Below, piece by piece: positions 23,999 to 37,863 of a stretch of DNA of 64,000 nt. Each line of letters starts with the position of its first letter. Positions within the stretch are counted from its first letter, which is position 1. Both the position numbers and the translations under genes were made by a program. Below the pieces are notes generated by a model. The model was not told the origin of the DNA, searched no databases, and saw only the letters and a list, made by a program, of their open reading frames with translations. The stretch is from Hawksworthiomyces lignivorus (taxonomy: Eukaryota; Ascomycota; Sordariomycetes; Ophiostomatales; Ophiostomataceae), in the NCBI GenBank assembly GCA_002917075.1, contig NTMA01000033.1, positions 310,001 through 374,000 of the forward strand. Reading direction: 5' to 3'.

Positions 23999-26900
23999 CC
24001 AGACAAGAGAGTTCTGTCATTTCACCAGGTACAGATTGAGATGCATGCATTCTGGTAGCTACATCAACGAGACGAAGTGAAAGGGCAACGGGTCTGTGTC
24101 TCAAGGTTCAAGATGTGCGAAATTACGGGGGGGGGTCTGTTGCAGTATATTTGATAGTCTATTATCGCCTGAAGTCTTGGATGCGAAAGTAAGATAGGGG
24201 CCCTTCGGTTTATCTTTCCTAGAGCGCGGGTCAAGTATGCTTAATGCAGGCCCCATCAGAGAGCGACGAAAGGTGAATTCTTCATGGCAAGGGGAATTGC
24301 ACAGGCTTCTGAACTGTTTGAAAAGTTGTGATATTTTGCCCCAAACGCTCTGGAGGCTATTATTACCTGCGTTGCTTTCCGCGAAACAGATGGGGACCCT
24401 GTTCGCCGACCCGTGCCAATGTACCCGGTATGTTCCTCCTGTTTGTCGTGCATGGGGTTCCCCACGTCCTGGCTATTCTTTATTCCACCTTTGCGAGTGT
24501 GTAGGAACTACATGTACGCTCAGCCATGCCGTGTTGAAGCCCTAAAAATGGGAGGGTGTCCCGGTCTATTGTTCTATGCTTGATTGTGTTCGATGCTCCT
24601 GCGCCCCGACCATCGGCTGTATCACGCTGCATGGCAGTGGTAGCCGAAAATGCTTAAAAGACCACATCTTTATTTTACCGTGTTTCGCTTTGTAGCGGTT
24701 ATGGTAGGGAGGTTTTTCAAATCAACCAGATAAAAGTCCAATATGCTCGTTTCCTCAATATGTTGACGAATCTCTTGGGGATCAGCGGGCTGGATATTAG
24801 ATAAAAACTCGGTTTGCTTTTCCCAAGATATTGGTATCCATTACAACCTTTCGACGACGAACTTGCGCATTCTAAACAAGCAGAAGCGGATCAACATACT
24901 GAAGCCAGTGGTGTTCTGTTGCGCTCGTACAAGCGCACCGCATCGCATTTTATTAAAACTAGGCTCTGCAGTCATTACCAAGATGCAAAAGAGGGTCCAA
25001 TAAATATGCGCTAGGGGGATTCTTCGCTGCCCAAGATAAAACGACCGAGGATATTCGCGTGTCGCAAATTGCCTCCAGAGCCTTAACAACTTAAAGATTT
25101 GGCGATAGATTTGTACTTGTCCCAGGCGAGAGAAAACCCTTCTGGCTTCTTGTAGGGCATATAAGAAGGTTAATGGCCGCAAATTAGTCGAGGCAAACTT
25201 TGTGCGACTTTGGCAAACATCTTGACAAAGCTTGAAATCCAAAACAGATCATTTGTTTAATCCGGAAAATAGGATGAGAACGATGTGATGCTATTCTCCC
25301 ACTAAGAAGCCCTTAAGAGTCATGCAACCACCCTTTTTGGCGCGTTTTCTTTCCCAGGGCCCGGCATAACTAACGACAAAAAAGGCAAAGCCGCGTTCCT
25401 CACCGGACAAGACCCGGCTTTAGTCGGAGCGAGAGTGAAAGGATAGGAAGAGGGAAAGGTGAGATTGGAGGTCTTTTAAAAGCACCGCCATACAGTAAGC
25501 CGCTAGCAATCTGGAAGAACAAACTTCGGTAGAAAGGCCAAATCATTTTCAGCTTTCCTCGCATATTATCACTTCAGATTCCCTTACACTTCTCACTGGC
25601 TTCATTACCCTTACCGCGAGCGTATATATGAAAAGTTGAGATTATTGGCCAATGCATACTGCGTCTGTAAGCAAACAAATATAGTAAATAAGAGAGTTCT
25701 TTGCTTTGGTCTTGTCCCTTTTTTCAAATGGGCTGTCATACCATTCTCTCCATTTTCCCCTTTCCTTCCTCTTTGTGCCCAGGTGCCGCATGCACCAGTC
25801 TTCACAGAATATTTAAGCAACGACAAGCCCAGTGGCTCCATGCCATTTCGATGGTACAAAGCAAGAATAGCAGGTGGAAAAGGACATACGAATGCTGCCG
25901 AAGTGGCAAAATAACAGAAACGAGACGCTTCATTGCCCATGCTTGTACTCCCGGGAATGTAGGTCCAGAACAACCGTTTTGCACAATAAATCAAGTTTTA
26001 TTGTCCACATTATGGCCTTATTACCTCCCACCACTACGGAGAAGAATCTAAATACTTCGTAGTTGCTTTGACTCGGGTTCTTCATTAGGCGTGGCTAGCG
26101 CATGATGGTTTCCCCCGATGGAACACACGCACCGTGCGCGCGATGGCATCGCCTCTAGAGAGGGTACTTGTCTTTTCTTCGTCAAAAAGCTGCGGAAAGC
26201 ACTGAAACGCCTTCTGTCTCTTGTATCCACGTTTTTTTGCCAGCATAATTACGGGTATGTGCGTTGTACATGCGACTACTCGTACTGATGTCGACTTAGT
26301 TTGGCACTAAAATATTATAATGCCCGCCATCACAAATTAGAGACTTTCTCCTGTTTATTTACCGCTCCCTTGTAGTCCTTTCGTCTTTGAACCGGTTTAC
26401 CGGCTGATTACCGTCTAGATGGTCTGTCGCTGAAATGGAGGCGACTTCTGTTCTACTCCGTACATCCCTGTTTTACTCTCCAACGCCACAAATACTGTTA
26501 GTCGCGTCATGTATGTACTCGTACTGCTTGGCTTCGCGTGGCAGGTGGGTCCCGCCTCAAGCTCTAGAGAAATTACATTTATTCCGTACAAGAATGCGCT
26601 TAAAGAACGGCACATATTCACATGTTTTTTTGCTTTTTGCTCGCTAAACGAGTCGTTGAATCTCACAAAAAAAGATTGACAACCAGCAGCGTCACAACAG
26701 CTCTCAGAATATACCGGCCTCTTTTCCTTTTTTGAAGCTGCCTACCTACCGAAAGAAGAGAGACACTGAAGAAAGGCAAAGGAAAATTAGTTCTGCAGAT
26801 GAGGGTCAGCGTAAATCTAACAATAGCTAGCAATCCTAAAATACGTCTAGCCAATCAACGGCATCACAAATAACCAGACTCTAGTACTGGTACTCCGTAC

Positions 26901-29900
26901 GGAACCTTGTATGCAAATCCTTCCTTGTCTGGGCAATGGGGTAAGTACTTGTGATAGCTCACGAAATGGGACTGTCACTTTCTCCCTTCATCGCCTCAAA
27001 CTTTCGAGAACTGTAGCGACAGCAGACGCTATGTGCCTGGGGAAGCGGGACGCCACAGTAACTATTTTCTTCTTGTACAATATGCTCTAGGTCAAACGTG
27101 TATTGTGAAGCAGAAACAATTAGCTGTACCCGATTTTGGCCTCTCTTACATACGACACACTTTATCTTACTTCTATGCGAAATGCTCCCACAAAGTCTCC
27201 CCAACCAGCGGTTGAGAACAGAAGCTTGATTCGACACTACGATCTGCGGGAGTACATACGTACTGTACTTGCGCAAAGCACACGATGTGATGCGCCTGCG
27301 TGCTTTGGTAGCAAGTGGGTCGTTCTCTGCTCTATCTCCTAACCCGACTGGGGAATGGACGACGGACCCCCACGGACGACTTGTCGTAAGCTTCTCCAAA
27401 GTGTCTCATTCATTTGCGCGTGCACTAAGCCTATGTAAAAGCACACACGGGAAGTACGAACATTACAAGCATCCTGTCACTCTAAAGGCCGAACAGAGTA
27501 GGTCAGTCTGGTCTTGCCCTTGCTCCGCAACGTTTTACATACACTTCCGCTGCATTTACCACTAAAATCTTTCAGACGCTAGACCCTGAAAATTCCACAG
27601 CTTCATCGCAAAACTTTGGAACTCGTTTAATTGATTATCGGTTATTTCATCGCCATGCGAAAATTTAACAAATATAGTATGCATCGAAAGGTCCCCCATA
27701 GAAATGACTGTCGGAAGTCGACGACAGTGTAAAAAAAGTACGCGAGAGGAGGGTGGCTCTCTTTTGCCCATGGCGACGGCACTGTTGGAAAGACTCTTCC
27801 GCATCGAGACAAAAAATTTCTATTCGTGTATATTATCTCTTAAATCTCACTGAACAAGAATACATAGGTATCACTTTTGACGTCGTATTTCAAATTTCTC
27901 TTTTCTTTCTACGCTTCTTAAGACACTCTCGCGATTGGCCATGCCACTCCTACTTGTTTGTGAGCCCTTGCCCCTACTAAGTCAGACTGGTCTGACTTGC
28001 ATAACTCCCTTTGCTCCCCAGATGGGGACTGTCCTCACCTCCCGCCTCTCCACACTTTTCAAGATCCTTTCAGGGTGTTCCTAGAACTACGTAGTAAGAC
28101 TCAGTCCAGTAGATGTACAATTTATCGAGATATTGAGACGTGAGAGTTCTCATCTTCACGATTTAAGAGTGCTCCACGAACACGTGTATGCGACATACTG
28201 GATTACTGCGGAGGCTACACCACTGAATATTAGCAAATTATCTTAGTTGCTAGACACGCCTACACGATATACACATGTAATGAGAAAAAGTTAATTTATA
28301 GAATTTGATCTATGTTCGTTTCCTGGTTTCCTCATAAAGAAAATCGCATTCTTAGCTATGCGAGTTTCCATAAACATAATAAAACCCTGACAAGCCATAT
28401 AGATCTTGTGTAATATCAAGCGGTCCACCGAGACTGATTTCTTCTAACACTAAACCAATCTCGTGCGCTGCCTGGTAATCGCCACAGACAACTGCAGTAT
28501 TATTGACAGAAGGCCCACTGCATACATTGCGATAGGGGCGATGAACAAAGTAGAACTAAGCGCGCGACGTAACACGCTGAGACTCATTGGCAATCCATTA
28601 CTCGATTCCATTGTGCAACAGAGACAGGTGGTCCGGTGGCGGTATGCAACTCACCCCTCATAAGATTAAAAATAGCTGACCCCACCACAAAATACCTTCA
28701 AACCAGATTCTTACCAATTCGTATTCTTAGTGTACGTGTACTGCAAAAGTATCCTGCAAGGGTTCAGGACAGTAACTGGCGACGATAACGATGCGGACCG
28801 GACTGCCAAGGGAGAAGAAGCCATAGCACACGCTGGTTCTATGCAGATGCATCCTAGTGACGAAAAAGAAACGGCAATAGCTAAATGCAATTTCCCCTTG
28901 TTGCAGGTGAGGCATTGGAAGTCCTACCACCAAACGGTCCGTCATATAATCCAAAGAACGCAGTAAAAGACGGTGAATGTAGACACGACCATAGCGCACC
29001 CTGATCACGGATCTGACATGGATCTACTTGCTCATATCCTCAACAGGACGACGATGCCAGCATGACTACTAGGCATCAAATCTTGCAAGCATGTAATCAA
29101 GCAGCTAGAAGAGACCACCGGCGCACGTGATTTGTTTCTTCAGATGTTGGGCTTCCAACAATCCAGTTCAAAGGTGCAGAGAGGCTCTGCTCTCTCCCGA
29201 ATCGGCCAACTTTAGCCACGGAATCCGGCTCCTTAAGCATATTCTCCACTTTTCCCGACAATTTTGTAGCTCTTGCTAAGGTGATCCCGTAAGGTACACA
29301 CAGATGCATACGTAAAACCATGTCCTCGCATCCTTATCTTTTGCAACAAAGGCGAGGGATCACCCGCACCGTGTTCCTTAATTGCAAGCTCCCTGCGGCA
29401 ATTAATTGAACCACACGCGCTTTGATGGACGGCTGTTATCAACGGCCAATCAACAGTCAAGTAGCCGAGAAGAAAAAAAGGGACCAACACGATCCTGGAC
29501 GTGGGGGGGCTCGTTTCGTATGGCAAATTTCTTTCATAGACGGGGATCTCTGTCAACGGCTGTCTTCCCTTTCCTAATTAAGAGTCCGCACAATCATACG
29601 AATCCCTTCAGTGTCCCCCTGTTTTTGAGTTATTGTCTCCGTATATTTGGTCTTTGTTAGGTGTCATTTCGCGTAATGGAGCGAGCATTCGAGCGACAGG
29701 CAGGTCGGGTCATGGAAGGAGAGTCGCAGTAGTTCGAAGATTAGGAATTCGGCGTGACCCTTCGGTTCGTTTCGGAGGAGCTTTGCAGGCATTTTCGTCT
29801 TGTCGATGAGTAGTAATAGACAACTTAGCCGGCAGACTATGTCTCGATCAAGGCAATGAAGCATGATAGTAAGGTCACGTGCTATATTCGAAACTTATTT

Positions 29901-32661
29901 CGAGCCGTGTCTGAGACTCAAGGTGAGAAGTCGTAGTATCGGTACGACGGAATAGGGAGAATAAGAGAGACATTGATGGTAGAAACAAGACGGGGTCAAG
30001 GTGGGTTAAACGACGCCAGATGGTTGAGGGATCATGCCTTGATATATATCTGCGTTTTCTCTCTGCTGTGTGGTTGGTATTTCGTTTGTTTGCCCGTGCT
30101 TTTTGCTTATCTCTGAGACCTCGCTGGTATGTCCTCCTTGCATCCTTGATATCAGAGCAAAGGGATAAAAACAATAAGAACCCAGAAAAAAATACTAAAA
30201 AGAATTCAAAAAAGGATAAAGAAGGATAAGCAAGAAGAGGAAGGTCGGTATTAAAGACAATTCACGTTAAACTCTTCCTATTTGTCTTCATCCTCGTGCA
30301 CGTATTATCTCTCGGAAAGAGGCCGATCACTTTCCTCCTGAAGACCCCTTATCCCCCGTTATCCGGTGTCAAAACACCAATAGACAAGAAGAATACTGCT
30401 CCTTGGCTTTGGATAGGTCCAGGGTAAACATGTGTAAGTCAGATGGCTCTCCTGGCAGCCACTTGGATCGGGTCTCCCGAACTGATAGGAAGTCGCCGGG
30501 AGCAATAACACTCCTAGTTAGCGGTCAGGCACTTACATATTAGTGATAATAAAAGCCCCTTTTCCCTGTGCGTCTAACATGATGCATAATAGAAAGATAA
30601 GGGACCCTGAATCCCTGCCAAGAGCGCCAGTGTCGTTGAAGATTACACGTATAAGTATATTTTATTGGGGACAGACTTTCGAAAGTTGTATTACAGTACT
30701 ACATGTACTATCTATAGCAGCTTCTTCCTTTTCTTTAATGCCACGCAAACCAGGGGACTGTTATGATCGAGAGCGTTTGCATAGAATGAAGCCCAGGTGG
30801 CGAAAAGCCTAGTTCTGCAATCTTATCACACTGGTCCTTCACTTACTGTATGTACGGCATTTCTTTCCATCTTCTTTCTTGCACCTTCACTTCCCTCTTT
30901 TGGCATCTCAATTCGCTTTTTCTTTCTGGCTCCTTTAGTTCTTATCTGATCGACTTAAAGACGTTATTCTCTTTTCAAAATCATATCTCATCGCCGCCGG
31001 TTTCAAAGGCGCAATTATTTTCGGTGTCTTTATTTTTAGCCGATATCTATGTTGTCAGAAATATCAACTTTGGTCTTCTGCAGCTTTCCGAGTATATACA
31101 GTACTGTACTTGCACACCCCAGATCATAGCAGGCCTTGTATATAAGGTAACTATTCTTCAGCTGCGGCCTTTTCATATTTAGGCCATCCTAGGATTCCTG
31201 AAGACAAGAAACTAGATCAATCTACCAAGGTTGAAGCGAAGACGTGTGAAGAAACCGAAACCAAGCACATTCGTGTTTCTTTCTCCTTAACTGCAGCGAT
31301 TCAGCCAGTCGTTGCTAAGTGGTTTTCTTTGCCCAACCTTTTTATCACGACTGTGTGTGAAGAGTGGAAAAATTAAGTATTAACAGAAGATAGCCCCTTT
31401 TTTGTGCTGATTTCTCCCACAATTTGATCTCCATACTACACATTTCAAACATTTTGGGATAAAGGAAAACACAGGAGGCTATTTTTGCTCCATTCTGATG
31501 CTCGATATTCCGTCTAAGATAGCGAGATTTTTACGTTTTCGTTTCTTTATTTTATTACTTGGGTTCGGCTTATACCTCTACATACTGAAATTCTTCCGCC
31601 AAGTCTATGATTTCTGAACAAAGCCCTCCCCCGTCCTCTTCTCCCACCTAAGAATCTTAGTGGACAAGCACTTAATTATCGTAGTTTCTGGTTTTTATTT
31701 CTTTTTCTTTTTCTCGAATGCCTATTACCTCGATGTTTATTTTCGAATCAAATATGACGAACATCCATGCATTCCAATAAGCATATGATTAGGAATCAAA
31801 AAGGAAAGGAACATAGAGAATATAATATTAGGGGAAAAGAAGGAACAAGACTAGAGGTTCGAAAGACGAGAAGTTTGAGCCAGATAAAATTTTGCAAGAG
31901 GAAATATGACTTATATATCACGGACTCAGTACTAAACTAGAGACGCCAGCGTTCTTGAATTCTAGCGACACTACAGATTTTGAAATTGCGGAAAATGCTA
32001 TAGATCTTTCCGGTGCACGGCACGATGCCTTAGTTCACTTTTGTTTTGTATGATTAAAGACATAAAAATGCTAAGCTTTTGTCTTCTTTGCAAAAGCGGT
32101 CTTTTATTGAAACGTACCAATACTCATCAGTGATAAGACACAGCATTTGCTATGTCACGTCTGTTATGCTTGCAATCCACCATCGCAATTCAGGCTCACA
32201 ATTTTTTGCGATTCAGTCTATTGAAGGAGGAAACGCTGACAATAATCACCACGACTTCTGAAATACGGTACACAAGTCTGTACTCCAGAACGTCTATATT
32301 CAATGTCAAGCAAAGAAAATGCAACTTACTCTGATATGCGCATTTGAAAGTGGGCATGTACTAATTTGCATTATCTATTTTAGTCGATGGTTTTCTCAGT
32401 TCGGGGGCCAGTAACAAACATAAGGCTGAGAAAGCCTTGTGCTCGTGCACGTTCAACTGTTGGTCAGATCTCGTCTTATCAAGGCCCCACCCTCCTTATC
32501 GTGACAAATCCATATTTTTTTTTTTTTCAAATTGATTGAACCTACACCACTTATTCGAGATTTGTTAAAGTTTTAGCAGCTATGAATGAAAATGAAATAC
32601 AACTCCTAGGTTGGAATTAGCTACTTTTTATCATTACTCTTTTCGGTCCTCTTGACAATCA

Positions 32662-33873
32662 ATGCTTTGCATCCGCAATTCTCGCAATGTCCTGCGACCG
32701 TCGCCGTCCTACTCTCCTTGCTTTGGTTTCGGCACTCGCCGTACCTTTGTCTCCGATGCAGATGTTCACAAGGCACGAGAGTACTGTGTGAACCAACTAA
32801 GGTTGACATTTCAGAGACTACTTAATTTGACTTGTCCGTCCACTATCTAACGATCATTTTCTTTTAGGTCCGGGGATTATGATGCATACCTAGTCCGACA
32901 CTACCTCCCCGGTGGTATCCGGGACGGCTATCTTGCCCTTCGCACTCTAAACCTCGAGCTAGCCCGTCTGCCTGAGACCGTGTCTAATCCAACAATTGGC
33001 CACATGCGAATGCAGTTCTGGAAAGATGCCATAAACCACACATTCGATGGCCAGCCGCCTCGCGAACCTGTCTCCACCTTGCTATATGCCGCGTTGGCAG
33101 CGCTTGCAGCACGGACATCTACTGGCAGTGAGAGGGACGCCAGCGGCAGTTGGAGTTCCATCAGGTTCTGGCTGCAGCGGTTTATCAATACGCGTCAGCA
33201 ATACATGGACAACCGGCCTTTCGCCAGCATGAATGCCCTCGAGGAATATGCGGAGACTACGTACGCCACGCTCATGTACGTGACACTGGCAATGGTGCCA
33301 CTGCGATCGATGCATATTGACCACCTGGCGAGCCATATCGGCAAGTCCTGCGGGATTGCTGCTATACTTCGTGGCATTCCAATCTTAGCGGCACCATCAT
33401 CACAATTGTCATCATCAGCTTCCCTTTCTGAGCGGAGCGGGAACCGGCGCAACCCTGTTCTCTTGCTACCGTTGGATATCATGGCGGAGGTTGGTCTCCG
33501 TGAAGAAGATGTCTATCGCCACGGACCCAAAGCTCCGGGTCTAGAGGACGCCGTTTTCCGTGTTGCCACACGAGCCAATGACCACCTTATCACAGCCCGT
33601 GAGATGCTTAAGAATATCCGGGCCAACCAGGATCCGGGACACGAATACGAGCACGCTGATGAAAAGGAACATATCTATATACAAGATCACAAAACAGATG
33701 GCAGAGAAGAACTGCTAGCATTGCAGCGTGGGTTCAACATCCTCTTAGAAGCCGTGCCTACGCAGGATTTCTTAACGCGTCTGGAGACTGCCAATTTTGA
33801 CGCTTTCCGAGTAAGGAGTAGCTGGAAATTGCCGTGGTCTCTGTACCGAGCACAAAAGACGCAGACGATTTAA
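32662..33873 (+). CDS. NDUFAF6-like mitochondrial complex I assembly factor (squalene/phytoene synthase fold)
   Basis: Exons join(32662..32801, 32868..33873) give 381 aa. The 66-nt intron has a GTTGAC donor, TATCTAACG branch and TTTTAG acceptor; the join reads VNQLRSGDYDAYLVRHYLP. Residues 1-35 are Arg/Ser-rich with no acidic residue until FVSDADV, a likely mitochondrial targeting peptide. The core carries RDGYLALRTLNLELARLPE, SNPTIGHMRMQFWKDAI and, later, SHIGKSCGIAAILRGIP. These are the conserved blocks of the non-catalytic isoprenoid-synthase-like family that includes human NDUFAF6, needed for assembly of the complex I membrane arm. No obvious prenyl-transfer chemistry is expected. The long insert between ILRGIP and the helical C-terminus contains a Ser-rich stretch, as in other fungi. 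It converges on the chitinase gene. Family assignment is confident; exact role is by homology. Confidence 0.88.
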
Positions 33874-34935
33874 TAATCCCAAAGTAGAATACCAGAGAGC
33901 AAAAAGGGAGTACGGGCACGAATGGACAATGTATGATAATAATAGTCGACCGTCGACACTGTAAGATAGAAGAGACAGAATACATACATCCACCGCGAGT
34001 CATTAGAACGAAGGAGAGGCAGGCCGCTAGAGAATCTCTGTGCTAACGTAGAGGAAATTGCTCAATTTTGTAATTTATCTTTTGGAGAGCAGGTAGCCGT
34101 TCTCTCCTTCCCGGTTCGTCCGGCTGTGATTCGATCACACGGTTTGGGGTACAGTGCCGTCTTTTATGGATGTGTCTGTTATTTAGCGTCTTAAACACAT
34201 ATCCCTGAAATGCAACCACTGCCCATTCGAATGACAACAGGCCAACGGATACCAGAAAGTCATTATTAGCACTACCTGCAGTATTAATTTACCAGTCATA
34301 GCAACAGGCACGAATTTTCCACGTTGCCTGTCTTTGCCCGAATCGCCGTAGCTATTTAGACTTAGAGGGGATGCCGGGTGGAAGAAACCGTAATAGACGA
34401 TATATACAATTGACGTCCCGCAAGCCTCCATAAGACATGAGAATTTTTGCCTGACCTTTGAATACAGAAAGGAGCTGAGCTAAAAACATAGCTTCTGTCG
34501 ATAGCATAAACTAGAGCTTGATTACAATCGTAGCATCGAGCTGTCCAGTTCAAAAGTGTGTTTTCCCTAAGTCTTGCCTTTTTTGCAGGCTGAATCAATT
34601 ACTTTTTCTCTTGCTCTTAGGCAGATACAACTGAAACAAGAATGCAAGATGGGGGTTCGAGTTTCACTATTGCACCCGCAGTTGCACGTGGAAAAGCCTG
34701 CCACTAGCACAGGTGGCATTTTGATCTTGCCTACGAAGCAGAAGGCTTCAAAGGATAAAGGTGGTTCTTGAGGAAAGAGAGGATCTAGGAACCTTAAATT
34801 GCTGGGCCCTAGCACATAAATCAATGTATTTATATTCTTAACTAGGTGTTCCTCGACTTTGATTTTAAAGCGTCGCAAATTCAAAAAAAAAAAAAAAGGT
34901 CTCGTCTAGTTCAGAAGCAAATCCTAAGATGTCTC
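33874..34935. other. Convergent intergenic spacer
   Basis: It separates the 3' ends of the NDUFAF6-like gene (+) and the chitinase gene (-). It contains A15 at 34883-34897, close to the chitinase stop. No gene seen. Confidence 0.6.
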
Positions 34936-36284
34936 TCATGAACTGCGCAAATTAAGTTCATCAAATCCCGCAGCCACGAGGCTATCTTCTTCAGAAGTGT
35001 CTCCGGCCCCCGTCCAAAAGAAAATCCCACCGAGGCCGAATCTCCGCGCAAAAGACGCTTTAATTCGCACGGTTTCTGGAACATCCATGGACACGAAGCG
35101 TGGAGAGCGACCACCCCCTGGGTTGTCTACCAACCAACCAGCAACCCGCGTTCGATCTACATGTGCACGAGCCTTCCATTCTTTTGGCACATCTCGATAA
35201 TCTATCTCAAGGGCGTTTTCTCCGTCCTCTTCTTGTTGTTGCTTGAAAGGGTCACCTGGCTTGCAAGCACTCGGAAATATACGAGCATAAGCGGGGATTC
35301 CTAGTAGAATTCGGTGTGGTGGCATGCCGCGCATGAGTAAATCTCGCAGGCCTGTTTGGCAAGAGGTGGTGAGTTGAGGGTGGATTAGTTGACGTTCATT
35401 GTATTGCCAAGAAGAGCCCTGAGACAACCATCCCACGGCTGCTGCCTCATTTGCGGAAGCGAAAAGCTGAGCCTGATGCCCGGCCACGCTGCTCCATGGG
35501 CCGGCGAAATCATAGCCCATCAAATTTATGTAGTCAATTATTGAAGCCAACGCGGAGATATCAATCAGGCTTAGAACAGATGGGTCGACTGGCAGCGCTG
35601 TGGATAATAAATACCGAGGAGATGGGAGTACGGCGCGGCATTCGTACAAGAGTTGGAGAAACTGCTGACCTTGCTCAAGTGTTTTGGGATGTTCCCAGTC
35701 AACTGATCTTGTCAAAAGTGAACTTGACTATGACGAAAATTACAATATTCTGACATAAAAATCTACTTACTGTCTATCCCATCAAAGGAGTACCGGTCAA
35801 CCCAATCACGAGCTGCACGGGCAAAGGTGCTCCGGCCACTTTTGGTGCTGGAAAAGGCCGCAAAATCAGTGCTTCCACTGCCTCCACCGATTGAAAGAAT
35901 TGTTCGAAGGTGACGGTTATCACGTTTTACACGGGCTAGGGCAGCAAGGCAACCGAGTTCTCCGTCGACAGGAATCCGAGCGTCGGCGTATTCGTCGAGA
36001 AACTAGACATCATAAGAGAAGTCAGCATCACGTAGGGGAGTTCTAGGGTGTCGCCGTAGAATATAAGACTACCGTAAGAGATCCTTCTTCTGTTGGACTA
36101 TGGTAAATGTTCGTTAGAAAGAGCTCTATGTCTGTAGAAGAGAGGAGGAATATAAAACTTGCATCGCAAATGCATAGAAAATAGTAGAGATCTTGTTTAA
36201 TGCCAGGCTTGAAGGTGGTATGTCTCTGTACACCCGCCAGGATGGATAATACACTGCATTAATGAAAGGAGGCGGAGGGTTCAT
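34936..36284 (-). CDS. GH18 chitinase, non-secreted type
   Basis: Hydrolyses beta-1,4 bonds in chitin with retention. Exons complement(join(34936..35702, 35771..36002, 36073..36097, 36163..36284)) give 381 aa. The barrel start is FINAVYYPSWRVYRDIPPSS (7-26), SIGGG is at 86-90, and the full catalytic motif DGIDIDWE is at 123-130 with Glu130 as the acid. LMGYDFAGPWS and the C-terminal GGIFFWTGAGD complete the fold. The DxxDxDxE motif is split by intron 3 (GTAAGT donor). Exon 2 is only 25 nt. Intron 1 keeps frame only if it starts with GC (GCAAGT), a known minor donor. There is no signal peptide, so it is probably intracellular or released by lysis. The ATG at 36284 is chosen because the frame runs upstream only to a nearby TAG; an extra 5' exon cannot be excluded. 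All catalytic residues are present. Confidence 0.87.
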
Positions 36285-37789
36285 GACTGTGGTTGACGCG
36301 ATCTCCAACGAGCTTGAACTAGGCTAAGAAATATGAAAAAAGACAATGACCCAAGTTTTTTCTACAGTGTACGAAGTTCTCTGTTTAATAATGGTAATTT
36401 GTCCCAGCCAGACATGGTTACTACTGTACGACCCAAATCAACTTGAAACAAGCCAAAATGATCTGTGCCATGTGGCACTGTATGCATCAGACTTCAGGGC
36501 CAAAAAAAAAAGAGAAGGCTAAAAGCGTTAATGGCAAGGTGCCTATACTCAACGGAACCGTAGATCTGGAAAGGAAGAGCCGCCAGGTCTGCGTAGGTCA
36601 GCAATTTTAGATCACGAGGAGCTCTGGCTTGAAAGGACTTAGGATTGGGTGGGTGCCATGATAGCGTCGCTACACTGAGGCTTTGTTACTTATCTAGAAA
36701 GGGTTAGAATGACTATTACATATAACAAGCCAGGCAGCCACTTTAAAGATATTGCTGAGTATTCATAGGCGATAATAGAAGAAAAATAAAGTTATTAGAG
36801 ATGATAGTTGGGTAGTAGGGCTCCCGCCACAGCTACGAGGCGCCCGTAGTGTTGTGACGCAAGACTCACAGATCTCACACCACATCTTTGCTGCACCAGG
36901 TTGTTCTGTGTGGCATCCGCGACGATGGTCCAATGATGGTGATCCTCTGGCGCCTATGCCCTCCTCTTCAGCCCTACGAGATAATGAATTAGTCAAGCAG
37001 GGTCGGTTGGTTTCCTGGTGACCCGAGATTCGGATACAAGACTTGGCAGATACAGTGACGAATCCACGACTCTGGAAGGCCTTAAAGCACGGATGGGGTA
37101 AAAAGGCACCCTAAGCCAGAAAGAAATGGCAGTGGGTGTAGTACAACCCAGTACATCGAGTGACTTGTAGAGATGAATAGACAATGTTGCAGTGCCCTGA
37201 AGAAAGTCTGGTGTTTGCTCCATAGACAAACTTTGTAGCACGGCTGAGGCTGGCTCTTATAAAGGATGTAAGGCGGAACAAGCTTTTCAAAGATGCATCG
37301 TACTGAAGTCAGCCTTGAAATAATTACTTTCAAGAAAGGCCCTTTTAATCGCACGGAAATTGCTGATTCCCCAACGTCACTGTTGCTCAATGTCCATCGT
37401 CTTCGTTGTGGTGCATGTCTGCGGATTTCACGGCCGACGAGCCTTGATTTTCTCAACGCACTATAGTAATAAACTGCACATGCTTCCTTATGCAGGCTGT
37501 CGTATGAAGATAATACTATTCATAGAGACTAAAAAGAAAGAGAAAACTTATAGCCTCGTGACAACTCAAAGTCCATGAGGCTCCCGTATCGAGGAGGACG
37601 TCCAATTCTCAACGGCCGCCGCACAAATTGACAGCTGGATTGATGCTACATGGAAATGGTTGATAGTGACTCGCTAAATTATCGGTCTCCATGACATATG
37701 GTTAATATTATAAAATTCTACGTTGCATCTAGAGTTGTATGGATGATATTTTAGGACAATATGATGGTGAGTTGCCTGCCTTGCGTGGC

Positions 37790-37863
37790 ATGTCCTAATT
37801 TGGCAAGTCTCGATATAAGTCATGCAAGCTTTTGCTTAAAGGCATCTTTACAAATTAGGACAT
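37790..37863. repeat. 13-bp inverted repeat pair
   Basis: ATGTCCTAATTTG at 37790-37802 is the exact reverse complement of CAAATTAGGACAT at 37851-37863, with 48 bp between. It could form a stem-loop or be the end structure of a very small non-autonomous element. No target duplication was recognised. Confidence 0.7.

Larger units (their letters stand above)
21737..32661. other. About 10.9 kb without a supported gene
   Basis: This stretch lies between the divergent starts of areA (-) and the NDUFAF6-like gene (+). The first kilobase should be the areA promoter and leader. I see no transposase, reverse transcriptase, long repeat or credible exon chain, only short chance frames. It holds a purine/pyrimidine-asymmetric tract (22376-22610), G11 at 23049-23059, A18 at 23981-23998, and exact TACTCCGTA/TACGGAGTA copies at 23637, 26454 and 26891. 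Confidence 0.6.

Noticed and set aside
24841..25242. Minus-strand frame with a LYR-like piece (VQIYRQIFKLLRLWRQFATREY)
   Set aside because: Superficially like Complex1-LYR proteins, but the flanking sequence does not follow the family, there is no clear start or intron, and codon use is non-coding-like.
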